From: Phoronis australis
Taxonomy: Eukaryota; Phoronida; Phoronidae
Assembly (NCBI GenBank): GCA_002633005.1
Contig: NMRA01000140.1
Span: 1-64,000, forward strand
Length of the DNA stretch: 64,000 nt
Direction: 5' to 3'
The position numbers and the translations under genes are program-made. The notes beneath the pieces are model-generated. The model saw only the letters and a program-made list of their open reading frames with translations, did no database searches and was not told the DNA's origin. Below are positions 1-11,538 of this stretch, one piece after another (position 1 is the first letter of the stretch; each line of letters starts with the position of its first letter).

Positions 1-659
1 GCCATTATGAAACCAGCAGCAGCTTGGTTCGGTATATGGTTAAGAAATGTCATTCAACTGACTGCATTGAAGAAAACTTCGAAGTTACAAAGTATCATTC
101 AGATGATAGACTTCGAGTCGAGTATGAATTTATAGACTGTGGCACAGACGAAGTGCTGCTTCTTACTTCAGAATTTAGTGTAACACGTGTCCAGACGGTT
201 GAAGAGAAGTTGGGGTATGCAGCTGCTAAATGCATTGAGGAAAGACTGCAGGCTCCTTGCAGAGCGCAGGGAGAGTTGACGAATGATGATAGTTATACAG
301 ATGAAACAGATCTGATACCTGATAATGATTCAAGTGTTAGTGAGGACGCGATGTACACTGACAGTCATGCAACTTCTAGTGAACTGGTGTTTGCAGATGG
401 CGACGAGGATAGAGATGGCGAAGATGTTGGGACAGAATTGGTTCTTTCCTCAAGCCCAAAAGTCCAGGAAGAAGAAGTCAGTTGCGACAGTATCCCTGAG
501 AAAGGAGAGTATGCTGTAAAAGTTAGTGAAAGAGGGCTATTCAACAGAATCCGAAAGCACTTCAGGAGTAAAAGAGATTCATCTGATAGTGAAGTGCCCA
601 ACAATCCTACACGAAGGCCATTTCGCTGGCGCACTTTGTTCTGCTGCTGTAGTAGATAA
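1..659 (+). CDS. 3' part of an unrecognised acidic, serine-rich protein
   Basis: An open frame runs in from the window edge (first full codon at 3) to a TAA at 657-659, so this is probably a last exon or 3' fragment. The first in-frame ATG is at 24, but the frame is open before it. About the first 75 residues look globular. Residues about 85-165 are rich in Asp, Glu and Ser and probably disordered. The last 50 are basic (FNRIRKHFRSKR), and the protein ends in a Cys triplet (FCCCSR) after aromatic and basic residues. Such a tail could be palmitoylated at a membrane; that is inference. I recognise no family and see no clear polyadenylation signal nearby. Confidence 0.5.
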   Translation, partial: HYETSSSLVRYMVKKCHSTDCIEENFEVTKYHSDDRLRVEYEFIDCGTDEVLLLTSEFSVTRVQTVEEKLGYAAAKCIEERLQAPCRAQGELTNDDSYTDETDLIPDNDSSVSEDAMYTDSHATSSELVFADGDEDRDGEDVGTELVLSSSPKVQEEEVSCDSIPEKGEYAVKVSERGLFNRIRKHFRSKRDSSDSEVPNNPTRRPFRWRTLFCCCSR

Positions 660-3600
660 TTTTTACGCATGGAAAATTGAACTAGACCGTATTTATCCAC
701 CGTGGCTGAGACGCGCTCGGCTCATGCTCAAAGGGATGCCGCCAAGCTGCTCTATTCATCGAGTCACGAGCGAGGATAATTGACTTCGCTCATGCGGATA
801 TGATCAGCTGATTATAGTCTAGCCTAACAACTGTACTTTTTATGGAGAGAATTTTACGTAGTTTTTACTGTAATATTTGAAAAGAAGAGCGAAAACAAAT
901 ACGAATACAACTTTGAATTTTTCAAATCGGCCCAGGATAAGAGATTTTGCAACACAGAAACACTCACGATTACTTTCATTCGGCGCGCACGAATACAAAA
1001 ATATAGGACCCAAGTTAGGATTGTATAAATGTAGAACTACTCCGTGTGTTATTNGACAGTCGAGCTGCATCCCACTTTGATAAAATGGACTTGACTTAGA
1101 AAGTGATAAAAACACGTGGAGGGACAAACGCATATCAAATGGCGTGGCACAATGGGACAATATCGTTGAAAAGAATTCCTTCCTCGATCCTAACTTATTC
1201 AATTTTGCATTTGGCGTACCATGTCTGTTTAATGCAAATTGCACGTGCGGTTGCCACTTACAGTACCTGAACGTTCAATGGTATCACTTCTGGCTATGAC
1301 AAAGTTCGCAAATTATGGGTGAAGCAAAGAAAACGCAGTTTCCGAAACAAGCTAGAGTTCAAACTAAGTATTCTTTATTATCTTTTGAGTCACTGCTACG
1401 CTAAATCATGTTCTAAAGGGGCATTTTTGGCGAGAATTTCACAGTAATTTACAGTAAGGTAGAATAAAACCCACTAACCTCACGTGGCAGCCGATGTTTT
1501 TTCGATGAACACTTACCACGAGTTAATGAGAACGAGCACGCAAAATTGTTACGGAAAAAAAGCCAAGTGGAAGGCTTGGTGGACTAAATGTAGGTCAGGA
1601 TCCCCTTCCAAGAAAACTGGCTTAACTGAGGCAAATCTTAAAACTTCAGTCAGTTTTAAGATATAATTTAAAGTTTCCCAAGACCGTTTCAAGAAAGAGA
1701 TCTCAAGTTTGACCTAAGTTTTGACTTAAGTTTTTTCCTGACTTTGACTATCTTACCGGATGTTTGTGGAAGTTTCAAAGTTTAGAAATGAGACAAATCT
1801 TAGACTTAAGTAGAAAATGAACTCGAACGGACCTCATAACAAGAACTTGCTCCTTTCTTTGACGTGACGCGATTTCTGTATTTGCAGACCTGACTAAATC
1901 GTTATGCCTTAGGACAAGGTTCAGCGTATATGTCACGTACGCCGCGGCAAGTCAGGTTAATTGTAGAGCTTGATCTCGAGTAATAACGAACATTTAGCGC
2001 GTTGGAAGCACTGAAATCATCCTCAATTTGTCTTCAGAAGGCTTTGAAACCAATTTCTTAACGGATTGTGTTTGTTCTTGAAATGGAAAGCAGGCTATAT
2101 ATAGTTGTTTTAACGTGCAGTGCAAAAGCACTACCAGCCAAGTTGTTTGAATCGATGTGACGTCTTAATGTAACTATGTTGATGATTTAGTTATCCATGA
2201 ATGTACACTAAGAGTAGTACCTACACAGAGCACGAGAATGGTTATCTTGTTACCGCAATCTCCAAGTCGAGTATCAATTTCTGAACAACATCTAGAACTA
2301 ATCGTGATATAATTAATGTCCGGTTGAACTTTAATTTGCTTTCCTTTCAAGTTGTAACACTATTTTCATCAAACGCCCTTAGCGTTAATAACACTGATAT
2401 TAAGTGGTCCCTTGCTCACATTAGAAGTACTTTGCGGCTTCAAATTAAAACTGATAATTCGTTGCTGCTGCAGTTCAGGCCGAATAATTGAGTTAACCCG
2501 GCACACAATTTTACGTTTCCAGCAAGTACTCAAACAACAACTTTCCCAAATCTTTGAGAAACCAACACGTTTAGATCATTACGTTCTATGACTTTGGCTT
2601 AAATCAAATGTTATGTGTTGAACAGGACTACATGTTCTTACCCCCTTGTAGCTATCAGGTATCTAGAGTTTCCGTTGTTTGTAAATTACAAGTGTGTTTA
2701 GTACATCATTCAAGTTTGGTTCCAGCGCCAGTTTATATACTGTTTCTGCATCATATAACTCTTTGCTATCTTCACAATCTATTTTCTATCGATTTTTGGA
2801 CGGGCACTATTTAATTCCATGCCGAACCTTCAAAGCTCCCGAAAGGCAGGCATATCCGTTTGGTACTAGCAAGAGACAAGGTTCATTCTGCGAGAATTTC
2901 GCTATTGTCAACGTTGTAAGCACGAGAAATCTACCAGACTAATAAATTCATGGATTTGATTTTAAAAATATTTATAAGAACGAAGCCAATTTCCGGTGGG
3001 AGACAATGGTAGAGTTCAATAGCTGTCTCGCAGCTAGAAAATTCTAGCCAAAATCTCGTGTTCTCGTTTAAAATACACGGCAATTTCTTGCATATTCTGT
3101 TGCAAAGTCTTGTTTTTTTCTAGGGTTACTGAACTCTACCAAAGATGTACTGTATATTGGTGGATAAACTGTAACAAATTTGTAGATATTCCACATTTTT
3201 GTGATCAGGCGGAGAGGAGCTGATGCGTTAACCCAAAGTAACTCAAAGCAACGACAACAGCCAGTCTCTGCATCGGTGTTAAATTTTCGATAAAAACTGA
3301 ACGTATGATTTTAATTAGTCATTTTCTGATGAGCTTTGAAATTTGTTTAATGAAGGGCGCGCCTAAATTTCTTGATCCAGCGGCTATTACTAGAAATGCC
3401 CTCGCTCTGTTCAGATTGTCATACGCTGTGTAGCAACTACATGTACATGTACACGTCACCGTCGTGCTTCGTCAGTACTGTCCTTCTAACGGACAAACGA
3501 AACATCAAGAATAACAAAAACCCGTTCAAGGAAAGCTTGGACATGTGATTTTTTCATTTATCTGCTAAGTACGAAGCTATTCCAACGATGAACAATCACT

Positions 3601-3682
3601 ATGAAAGCAACAGATTTGCTGAGGATTGAGCTTGCTGTGTTTCGGTTTTCCCAACCAACTTTGCTGTTCTAGACGCACCGGC
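660..3682. other. No supported gene; AT-rich intergenic DNA
   Basis: Short open frames only, none with recognisable motifs. A single N lies at 1054. The stretch near 3030-3105 resembles 27085-27165 on the same strand (shared core around TCTAGCCAAAATC), so at least one interspersed repeat is present. Confidence 0.5.
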
Positions 3683-3688
3683 TTTATT
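3683..3688 (-). terminator. Polyadenylation signal overlapping the Ly6-like stop codon
   Basis: On the minus strand the stop codon and an AATAAA hexamer overlap as TAATAAA (stop 3687-3689, hexamer 3683-3688). If used, the mRNA would have an extremely short 3' UTR. Confidence 0.5.
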
Positions 3689-5050
3689 AGCTATTATACC
3701 AAGTGTCTGGTTGTGGGATGTTGTCTGCATTACATCCGGGAACTACACAACAGAAGTGACACTGGCCGTTAATCGAAGACACGGGGTATCCGTAGCCTAG
3801 ATCAAGACACTCGGCTTTGTCATAGGAATTTCGGAACCATTTATTTACACATCCGTCCAAAGTCACGCAACTGGAAAAGAAAACTGGAATTTAAAAGGTA
3901 GACAGGCCAGGACTGTGGTCACGATCAAAACCGTTTTACCTAAAGGACAACAACTGAGTCATTCGGACAGAGAGATGCTTAAATACTTCATACTGCAGAC
4001 AAAAAATAAAAAAAATTAATTCATCAGCACACAGAGCCTTCGTTTTGCAGGAAATGAGATTGCCTGCAAAGTTATTTTAGGCAATAAAAATTGTTTGGAA
4101 CAGTATTTGTGAAAACTGTGTAAAACTGCAGTAGCAGATTTGGCGGGTATAAGCAAGCAACAAAATATTTGGAGTTTTCACATTTTTTAACGAAAATATT
4201 CTTTTTTGTAAATTTGGAAAGGAATAATAAATCAGAGACAAGATCTTGTCGCTCGTTGGACCTGTTTTGATATTTTGACATGCTAATTGAAAAGAATTAA
4301 CTGTTTGCGGGTCTAGTAAATGTAAACAAATATCGTATCGCCAGAAGTAAAACTACAGTGTACAAACAACCCGTAGATTACTTGAAAAGCGATGATTTTC
4401 GCCGTTTCACGTTAATCAATTAACACAGCTGAGTCGTTCCTCACCAGTAGATGCACAAAATGTGAGTTAGAAGCGCGATGTGTGATAGAGGCAACTCCGT
4501 TATCGAAAGATTCCTACCGTGAGGATAAAGCTGACAGTCTTACAGCCCATCAAGAGTGTTCAGGTGAATGCAGTTTGATTGTTTGTGACCGTTATCGCAA
4601 ATCGCAGTATCAAAATCATCATCTTAAGTGTAGTCAACTGCCACAGAATGTAAATAACCGAATTGTTCGTTTTTTTGAAGAAAGTGCGGAAACGTAGACA
4701 CCAGGGTAATTTTTGCATTTTTTTCAGAAAAGTTGACAAGTGATTTCAATCATTTTTGGATTCACTTTCTTGTGCACAATAAAATCATCTAGATTTAACG
4801 AAAACCAACATCTTGTCACATTACTGGCAGCCGGCTAAAACGAGCAACATGGAGCAAAAGAGATACGGCAGTCGGAAATCAAAAAATGCTCCTACTTAAA
4901 TAATGTAGTCAGAAATGCCTCCTTACGTTTTTGTGACCAAGGTCCCTCCTCCGGGTTTGTCCGTCAGTGAATTCATGCAGTATGGCTTATCGTCGTCGCA
5001 TGCTCGCTGTTGACATTTTTCTCCTGGAGCACACACGTAACACCAATTCT
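3687..5050 (-). CDS. Secreted Ly6/uPAR-like (three-finger fold) protein, last two exons
   Basis: Two minus-strand exons fit together. Exon A (5050-4927, 124 nt) follows a pyrimidine-rich acceptor ending CAG and ends at a GTAAGG donor. It carries CYVC near its start and three further cysteines. Exon B (3870-3687) follows TTTTCCAG and ends with a TAA. Phases agree: A starts after one base of a split codon, ends after two bases, and B supplies the third. Exon B has seven cysteines and the pattern GQCHFCC...GCN, the CC-x4-CN signature that closes Ly6/uPAR domains. About 100 residues with 12 cysteines in all, slightly more than the usual 10. No hydrophobic GPI-signal tail follows the last Asn, so a secreted product is likelier than an anchored one. 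The upstream exon with the signal peptide was not found. Function within this broad family cannot be assigned. Confidence 0.72.
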
Positions 5051-7493
5051 CTGATGGAAAGAGATAAGACTATGCTGTAATGATCTCGCATGTTGATGCA
5101 CGTAGGGCCATATTTCGTGTCTTTCTGGTAAAATATCGAATATAAGGAGTTTTGCTCTGATATAACTCCAGTTCTAAAATAATCCTTCAAATTAGTAAAC
5201 CAAAGTTCAAAACCATTCATTAAACCACTGAAGATTTATGACCGTATAGAATGTACATGAAAGTAGACAGGAGATGTTTAAAACCCACCGTACGCCAGGG
5301 ATTTCATCTTATCTAAACTTAACGGCTTGGACGAGTCGGGTTGAGTAGTTCATGCAAGATATCCATTGGTCAGTTGGAAAATGTCTGTGAAAATCCAAAC
5401 GAATGACAATGACACCCGTCGTGTAGTGTGCGACAAGCCTTTAAAGCCCAACGTTTTTATGCTACATAGAATACACACCTAGCAATGTCACGTCCATTTG
5501 TTATCTGTTCGTTTTTGAAGCACGAAAGCATGAGTCGTGACAATTGTAGACAGTACCACCTGAAGATACATAATCCAGTGATGTATGGAAGCTAAAGCAG
5601 CATAAATATCAGCCCCTTAGTATCAGAGAGGTCCTAAGTGCCTGTGGAATGTCTGGCAATAGTCACTCAACAGAGGTCCCAGAGAACCAGTTAGTTGCCC
5701 ACTGAATAACAAAACATCAAACTGGTTGTCAGTCGATCGAGAAAGGACGTCCATGGAAGGCGCAACTCGGGAGTGACGGAAAGTGTTGGCAACTGGGGCG
5801 GAAGTCTGAGAGCCAACACCACACTAGTAATCCTGATTGCGAGGGCTCCCCTTGCTAATCAAGCTACAAGCCTTCGGCAGCGTACCTATGGATCCGTCCC
5901 TAGCATAGTCTGAGCTTCACGCTTGTCATTTAATAACTGTTCTGCGCTTCACGCTCGCCACTATTAACTGTGACAAGAAAAATGACGTGATGCGAAAAAG
6001 TGAGCTCGATTTTAATTCACAGCCGTTTGAGTCACTCTTTATGAAGGCTGGCGTAGTCACTTGGCTAATTTATTTTACATAGGCATACAGTGTACCTAGG
6101 AAGAGGGGCAGGAGCGATCAAGTAGGCAGAAGTAAAACTGCTGGGACAATACCCGCATCGACGGGAGGTTTGCGCGGAGGCAAAAGCGATGTAAAGTGGG
6201 TGTGAAAAGGAATAAATTTGGGGTCGACTTTGGGGTGAAACTGGATGGGGACCGAAGGTGGGAATAGAAAGAGGTGACGATGGAGGATGCGCTCACAATT
6301 GTTTCTCTCTCTCCCCAGCTTCAGTAAACTTTGCTATGCTTAAGAATTACACAAAAACACAAAATACTGCAGCCAGATTGCAGAGCGAATGGCTTACTGA
6401 AATGTTAATTTATGAGCAAACCGTCGTGTTGCATGACTTTGTTCAAGAGACTGAACCGAATGCCCAAGGTTAAATTTACATAACACCATGTTATGTTTCC
6501 TACTGAATCCTACAATTGTGTGCAAATTAATTGCATAAAAGGATGAAAATGCAAAAAATGTCATATTGCCCACAGTAACTTCATTTGATTTAATCTAATT
6601 GCTTATCTCCTACTTAATAAGGTCACTTTTTTGTTTTTGTGAAGCATTTTAACGAGATTTCGCATGGAGGAATTTTCAAGAATTTTCCAATGAGTCTGGA
6701 TCTTGGGGTCTTGGAACAAAACCTAGATGAGTGCTTCTATGACGTTAGTGGTACAGCCTTGCATCACAAGCCGCTGTTTTCTAACAGACCGACCAGTTCT
6801 CAATGGAATTGATGTCCGGTGAGTATCTAGGTTAATCGAGCACCTCACTTTCTCTTTCGACAGCGATTTCTTCACTTTTTCGTCACGTTGTATGGAACCA
6901 GTTCCTGCTGGAAGATTACAGTACTACCAGTTCTCACTTTCCGCAGGTCTTGAACCACTCAGCAGAGCATCATGTCCTCTACTAGGTGCCACGTTCTAAC
7001 GCACTGATAGGAGATTGAAACAGTCCCAGAAACTTACTTGACATGGTTTGAATAATGTGACGAACTCTAATGGATACTCGGGCATCCACTTAGATATACT
7101 GAAACCGGTCACCTTGAACAAAGAGAAGTCTCTCGTCCCTACCACACGGCGAAAAGGGTGACGAAATCCATATCCGAAAGCGGGATTAAGGTGCTTGACT
7201 AGCCGGATATCAAACCTATCCAAAGCTATTGGGAAATGGTGGTTGACAATATACGACTGTACCACCAAAGTGAGGTTTGCACCATGACCTTAAGATCCAG
7301 ACAGACTGCAAAACCCTTGTTAAATTGTTTATCAAAAACAAAAGTGGTGATACTAAGATAGATATACAAATGACTTAATTCAAATGAAGTTCCTCTTGAC
7401 AATATGACATTTCTTACGTTTTCATCTTTGCATGCAGTTGACTTTCCTTTGCCTCGGTTCCATCCGAACGTGGTTTGCAACGCAACAGAAATA
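5051..7493. other. Likely upstream intron of the Ly6-like gene and intergenic DNA
   Basis: The missing signal-peptide exon of the Ly6-like gene should lie here, but I could not identify it. At 5676-5730 a degenerate pair of arms (GTCCCAGAGAACCAGTT and, inverted, CAAACTGGTTGTC) resembles the foldback family at 44278, 50458 and 55845. Nothing else is supported. Confidence 0.4.
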
Positions 7494-9687
7494 TTAACCT
7501 TGATACAAAGTCTTACTCGGTGATGCTGCTGTAGTTGTAGGCGGAACTGTTGTTGTTGCTGCTGCTGTAGTTGTTGCTTCTGTAGTTGTTGCTGTTGTTG
7601 TTTTTGTTGTTGTTGTTGTTGTTGTCGTTTCCTTCTTCGACGCAATTGTTGTAAAAGGAACGGACGATGTTGTAGTTTCTTCTGTAGTACCAGCCTTCGC
7701 AATTGATTTAATCGTTGTAAAAGAATATGTTTTCAATGTAGAAGTCTCCAGAGACTTCGTTGTAATTGTCGTAGATGCATCACCAGAAGTTGGTTCCATT
7801 GTTGGCATCTTTAGCGTAGAGGTCTTTTGGGATGTCGTTGAGGATGCAGTATTTGCTTCGGTAAAAGTTGTATACGTCGTTGTGGAAGAATTGGGAAGAG
7901 TCGACGTTGTAGCTGTGATCTCATCCGGCTTTGTCTTTTGCGCCACCGTGAAAACTGATGATTTTGTTGTTCCAGCTGATCCTTCATATGTTGTTGGTTT
8001 CACGGTTGAAGTTATCTTTGTAGACAACGGCAATTTGGTTGATACTGAAGCCGTCGAGGATGCTAATGGTATTGTTGTCAATGGGGCTGATGATGTTTGT
8101 CTGGTAGGTACATGCAGACGCGTTGGTGTTGGTTTTTGTGTAGTAATTGGCTTAGTGACAGGTGTTGTGATTTTTGACAAAACCGATTTCATAATAGGTG
8201 TCAGTGTCGGTGATGGGGCTATTTTTGTTGGCGAATTTATTGGAGAATTTGTTGTTGAAGGCGTTTGCGTAGGAGTACCAGCAGTAGTTGTTATATTTTT
8301 TACATTACCGACAGTAGATGTTGGCGTACGTGTATTCGTCGTCATTATTTTTGTAGGCGCAGAACGTGTTGAGGAAAACGGTGATGTTTGTGATCTTGGT
8401 GTGACCTTTGGGGACGTTACTCTGCTATTAGTCGTTTCTTGCTCTTGCTTTGGCGTTTTGTCCGAAGCTGTGACATTAATCGGGGACTTGGTTGTGCTAT
8501 GAGTGGCGACGGAATTATCAAGCAATTTACCGCAAGTACAGGGGCATAAATTTAATATTTGCTTATCATTGATGCAACTACGAACAGTAGTAAAGTGCGG
8601 GCATAAGAAATATGTATCGACACAAGGAGTGGAGACTCTGTTGGGCTTTGTGGTTAGCGGATGTTTACTCTCTACCGTTTTGGTTGTTTTGTTGTACTGT
8701 GGTGAGCTTGTGGGGTATGAGCTTACAGCTCGCTTCATCATTGATTTACTGACAATACCTGACTTGGTTGATAGTGGAGTTGTTACAGTTACTGGTGCTA
8801 CCGTTGTCGATTCCTCGGACGGGGCTCTTGTAAAATTGTTTATGATTCGTCCACATGTACACGGGCAAATATCTTTGTACTTCGAACACTCGGCCACAGT
8901 GGTGAAGTGTGGACAAAGGAAGTATGTTTCTACGCACTGCGTTGTGGGTAAAGCAGTCGTCTGCTTCAGTCTCTCCAGAAAAGGTTGGCAAGTACATGGG
9001 CACTGCTGAAAGAATTTATGACAAAGCTCAGAAGTAGTGAAGTGGGGACATAAGAAGTAAGTTTCAACACATTTCGTCACACGTTTCAGCGGAGGAGTCG
9101 TCGCATGAGTAGTTCTTTGAGATGTCGAGATGTCTCNGGGCATAAGAAATATGTATCGACACAAGGAGTGGAGACTCTGTTGAGCTTTGTGGTTAGCGGA
9201 TGTTTACTCTCTACCGTTTTGGTTGTTTTGTTGTACTGTGGTGAGCTTGTGGAGTATGAGCTTACAGCTCGCTTCATCATTGATTTACTGACAATACCTG
9301 ACTTGGTTGATAGTGGAGTTGTTACAGTTACTGGTGCTACCGTTGTCGATTCCTCGGCCGGGGCTCTTGTAAAATTGTTTATGATTCGTCCACATGTACA
9401 CGGGCAAATATCTTTGTACTTCGAACACTCGGCCACAGTGGTGAAGTGTGGACAAAGGAAGTATGTTTCTACGCACTGCGTTGTGGGTAAAGCAGTCGTC
9501 TGCTTCAGTCTCTCCAGAAAAGGTTGGCAAGTACATGGGCACTGCTGAAAGAATTTATGACAAAGCTCAGAAGTAGTGAAGTGGGGACATAAGAAGTAAG
9601 TTTCAACACATTTCGTCACACGTTTCAGCGGAGGAGTCGTCGCATGAGTAGTTCTTTGAGATGTCGAGATGTCTCGGTACAGTACAG
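7494..9687 (-). CDS. ShKT-like repeats plus Thr-rich mucin-like tail, last exon
   Basis: The minus-strand frame ends with TAA at 7494-7496. Reading in from 9687, just after a pyrimidine tract and CAG acceptor (9688-9690), it has two six-cysteine modules, a Ser/Thr linker, a third module, then about 300 residues very rich in Thr, Ser and Pro, ending in runs of Thr. Modules follow C-x6-C-x8-C-x6..9-C-x-C-x-C and start CVETYFLC or CVDTYFLC. The CVD start and CPxTCG end recall the ShKT domain, which occurs in many secreted animal proteins and enzymes as well as in toxins; nothing here marks it as a toxin. Dense Thr/Ser suggests O-glycosylation (a mucus or cuticle-type protein). The hydrophobic stretch just beyond 9687 starts with GTG and coincides with the acceptor tract, so I do not read it as the signal peptide; that exon lies upstream. 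An N at 9137 breaks the frame and 9138-9670 repeats 8602-9136, so the domain count is unreliable. Confidence 0.6.
7530..7640 (-). repeat. Trinucleotide-rich tract encoding poly-Thr
   Basis: Imperfect GTT/TGC-type triplets on the plus strand read as ACA/ACT/GCA codons on the minus strand, giving runs of Thr and Ala at the end of the mucin-like tail. Such a tract is likely to vary in length between alleles. Confidence 0.7.
8602..9670. repeat. 0.54 kb near-identical tandem copies around a single N
   Basis: 8602-9136 and 9138-9670 align base for base with only a few substitutions (for example PSEES versus APAEES in the minus-strand protein). The N at 9137 sits exactly at the junction, where sequence jumps from the upstream end of one copy to the middle of the other. 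This looks like two haplotypes joined end to end. Confidence 0.8.
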
Positions 9688-9690
9688 CTG

Positions 9691-11538
9691 AAAAAGATAA
9701 AAATATTAATACAAAAATCACTGCTGTAAAAATTGGAAAGAATTATGTACACATTGACATTCTTATTCTAACCTAAGTACAGCTGTACCAAACAGCTAAA
9801 GCAGTCTAGGTTGTGCATTAATTTTGGCTTGAATTTCAGATAGGGTTGGGTCATTTCTCGATGAATACTTCGACAAATAAAAAGTTGGCAACAGGTTTTG
9901 AGTCACCAAATATAACACCAGTTACATAATCACATTAGCAAACAATGGACCTACTTACTACTACTTTCAAAGAATTTCGAATGAAAATAATTTTGCGAAA
10001 TTTTAAGAAGTGTTCCTAGTGATGAGATCATCTGTGATTTCCCTACACGTAAATCAATCCGTCAATCTCCCCCATTAACTACATTCAACTGTCATCTAAA
10101 GGTTGGTGTCATAAGGTATATATAGCATCCGTTTTCCATGTACTGTACCTGTGTAAAAATTACCACTAGCACAAACATGAAACGACTTAATACTTAATCT
10201 ATTGCACATTAGCCTTTACTTAAGCTAACAAAATTGACCAAATTATTCGGAAGACTCAACAAATACACGGAAATGTAGTTGCTTTAGTAGCGTGCTCTGC
10301 AATTTTTTTCTGAAATGTCCCGTTGACCTTATTGGTAATACCAGTCTCTCCCACGCCCTTGATTCTTACTATAGATGGCGCCACCACATTACTTTATTAT
10401 TAACGTGATTCGTTTCTTCTTGATGCTTCCTGCAAATTCATTTAGAATTGAATACCTTCGATTGGTAGTGTACCACGTTCACATAAAATTGAACTTGAAT
10501 GTGAGTTTCATGTACTCAGCAGCCTCATGGTTATACACTGTAAAATGTTTGTAGGTTTATGTGTTTGCTCGTTCATTCGTTTGCTTTTGTTGCACTTAGG
10601 TGTCTGAATATTATACATCTCATATTGTTATAACCAAATGCAATGATTCGCTTTTTGGGTAAGTTCATATGCACAATGGACGGATATGAAATTGAAGCCA
10701 CGTGGACTGAGATTAGATAGATTTTTGAGAAAAACAGAAAACTAGTCAGCATCTACAATATCAATATAATTGATTTAATTAAAACTTTACATTTTCAAAT
10801 ATCTGGAGCACACAATTAAGCAGGATTCAGAAAGCATGTAGAGGTTTATACCGCTATTAAAATCAGTTATAGTGCATATATTGTACAACTATAAATAACA
10901 TCCAAGTTAGGCTCACATTACGGGCATATTCTAGAGGATGTTCAAAGAGATTTCATGCAACACCTATACTCGTCTGTGTCTTTACAACTATAACAGTTCA
11001 AAACGTTATTGATGGTAGGCCTACCCATTACGACACGTTAACTCGGTCGCCAACATCCTCACAAAACGTTGAGCAATTCGTGGAATGAAGCTTTATCTTT
11101 CACTACAATTCACTCTCACCTGCTTGCAGAGTGCTCGCAACCAAAAGGCAAAATAAAGCTGTTAGTGCGGCCATGTCTCAGTTTGCTGTTGTGTGGTCAC
11201 TAGTGTTTACCTTAAGATATACTATAGTAATCTCATGGGAAAGAACACATGCAGCTGTGCGACTCGCTGCTGAATTACACTCTATCCCTGATCTTTGGCA
11301 ATCACGAGCATAAGTTCAAAACGTGCAAGTCGAGCAGGATTAAGCTATAGATGGCGCTGGTTCAAGACAGGGATTTACATCCGATGATGAACATTGATCG
11401 TGTTGTGGCGATGCTCCTTTTCCAGAGATGAAAAATAGAGCGGGGTTTGGGGTAATGTGTATTTGCATCGAATTAACAATGGTTATCATACAAACTGCAA
11501 TCTTTGGAAAGCCAGTCATCTAATGATAAAGCTCAAAC
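9691..11538. other. No supported gene
   Basis: AT-rich DNA upstream of the ShKT-like exon on the minus strand; it should hold that gene's intron. No exon with a signal peptide was recognised. Confidence 0.4.

Noticed and set aside
840-1244. Minus-strand 134-residue frame
   Set aside because: Contains the N at 1054, has no recognisable motif and no splice or polyadenylation support.
7882-9009. Long plus-strand frames across the ShKT/mucin region
   Set aside because: They are the reverse of the Thr-rich coding strand, valine-rich and without the cysteine pattern; the minus strand explains the sequence.
9688-9721. Apparent signal peptide in front of the ShKT-like exon
   Set aside because: It begins with GTG and is the translated pyrimidine tract of a splice acceptor.
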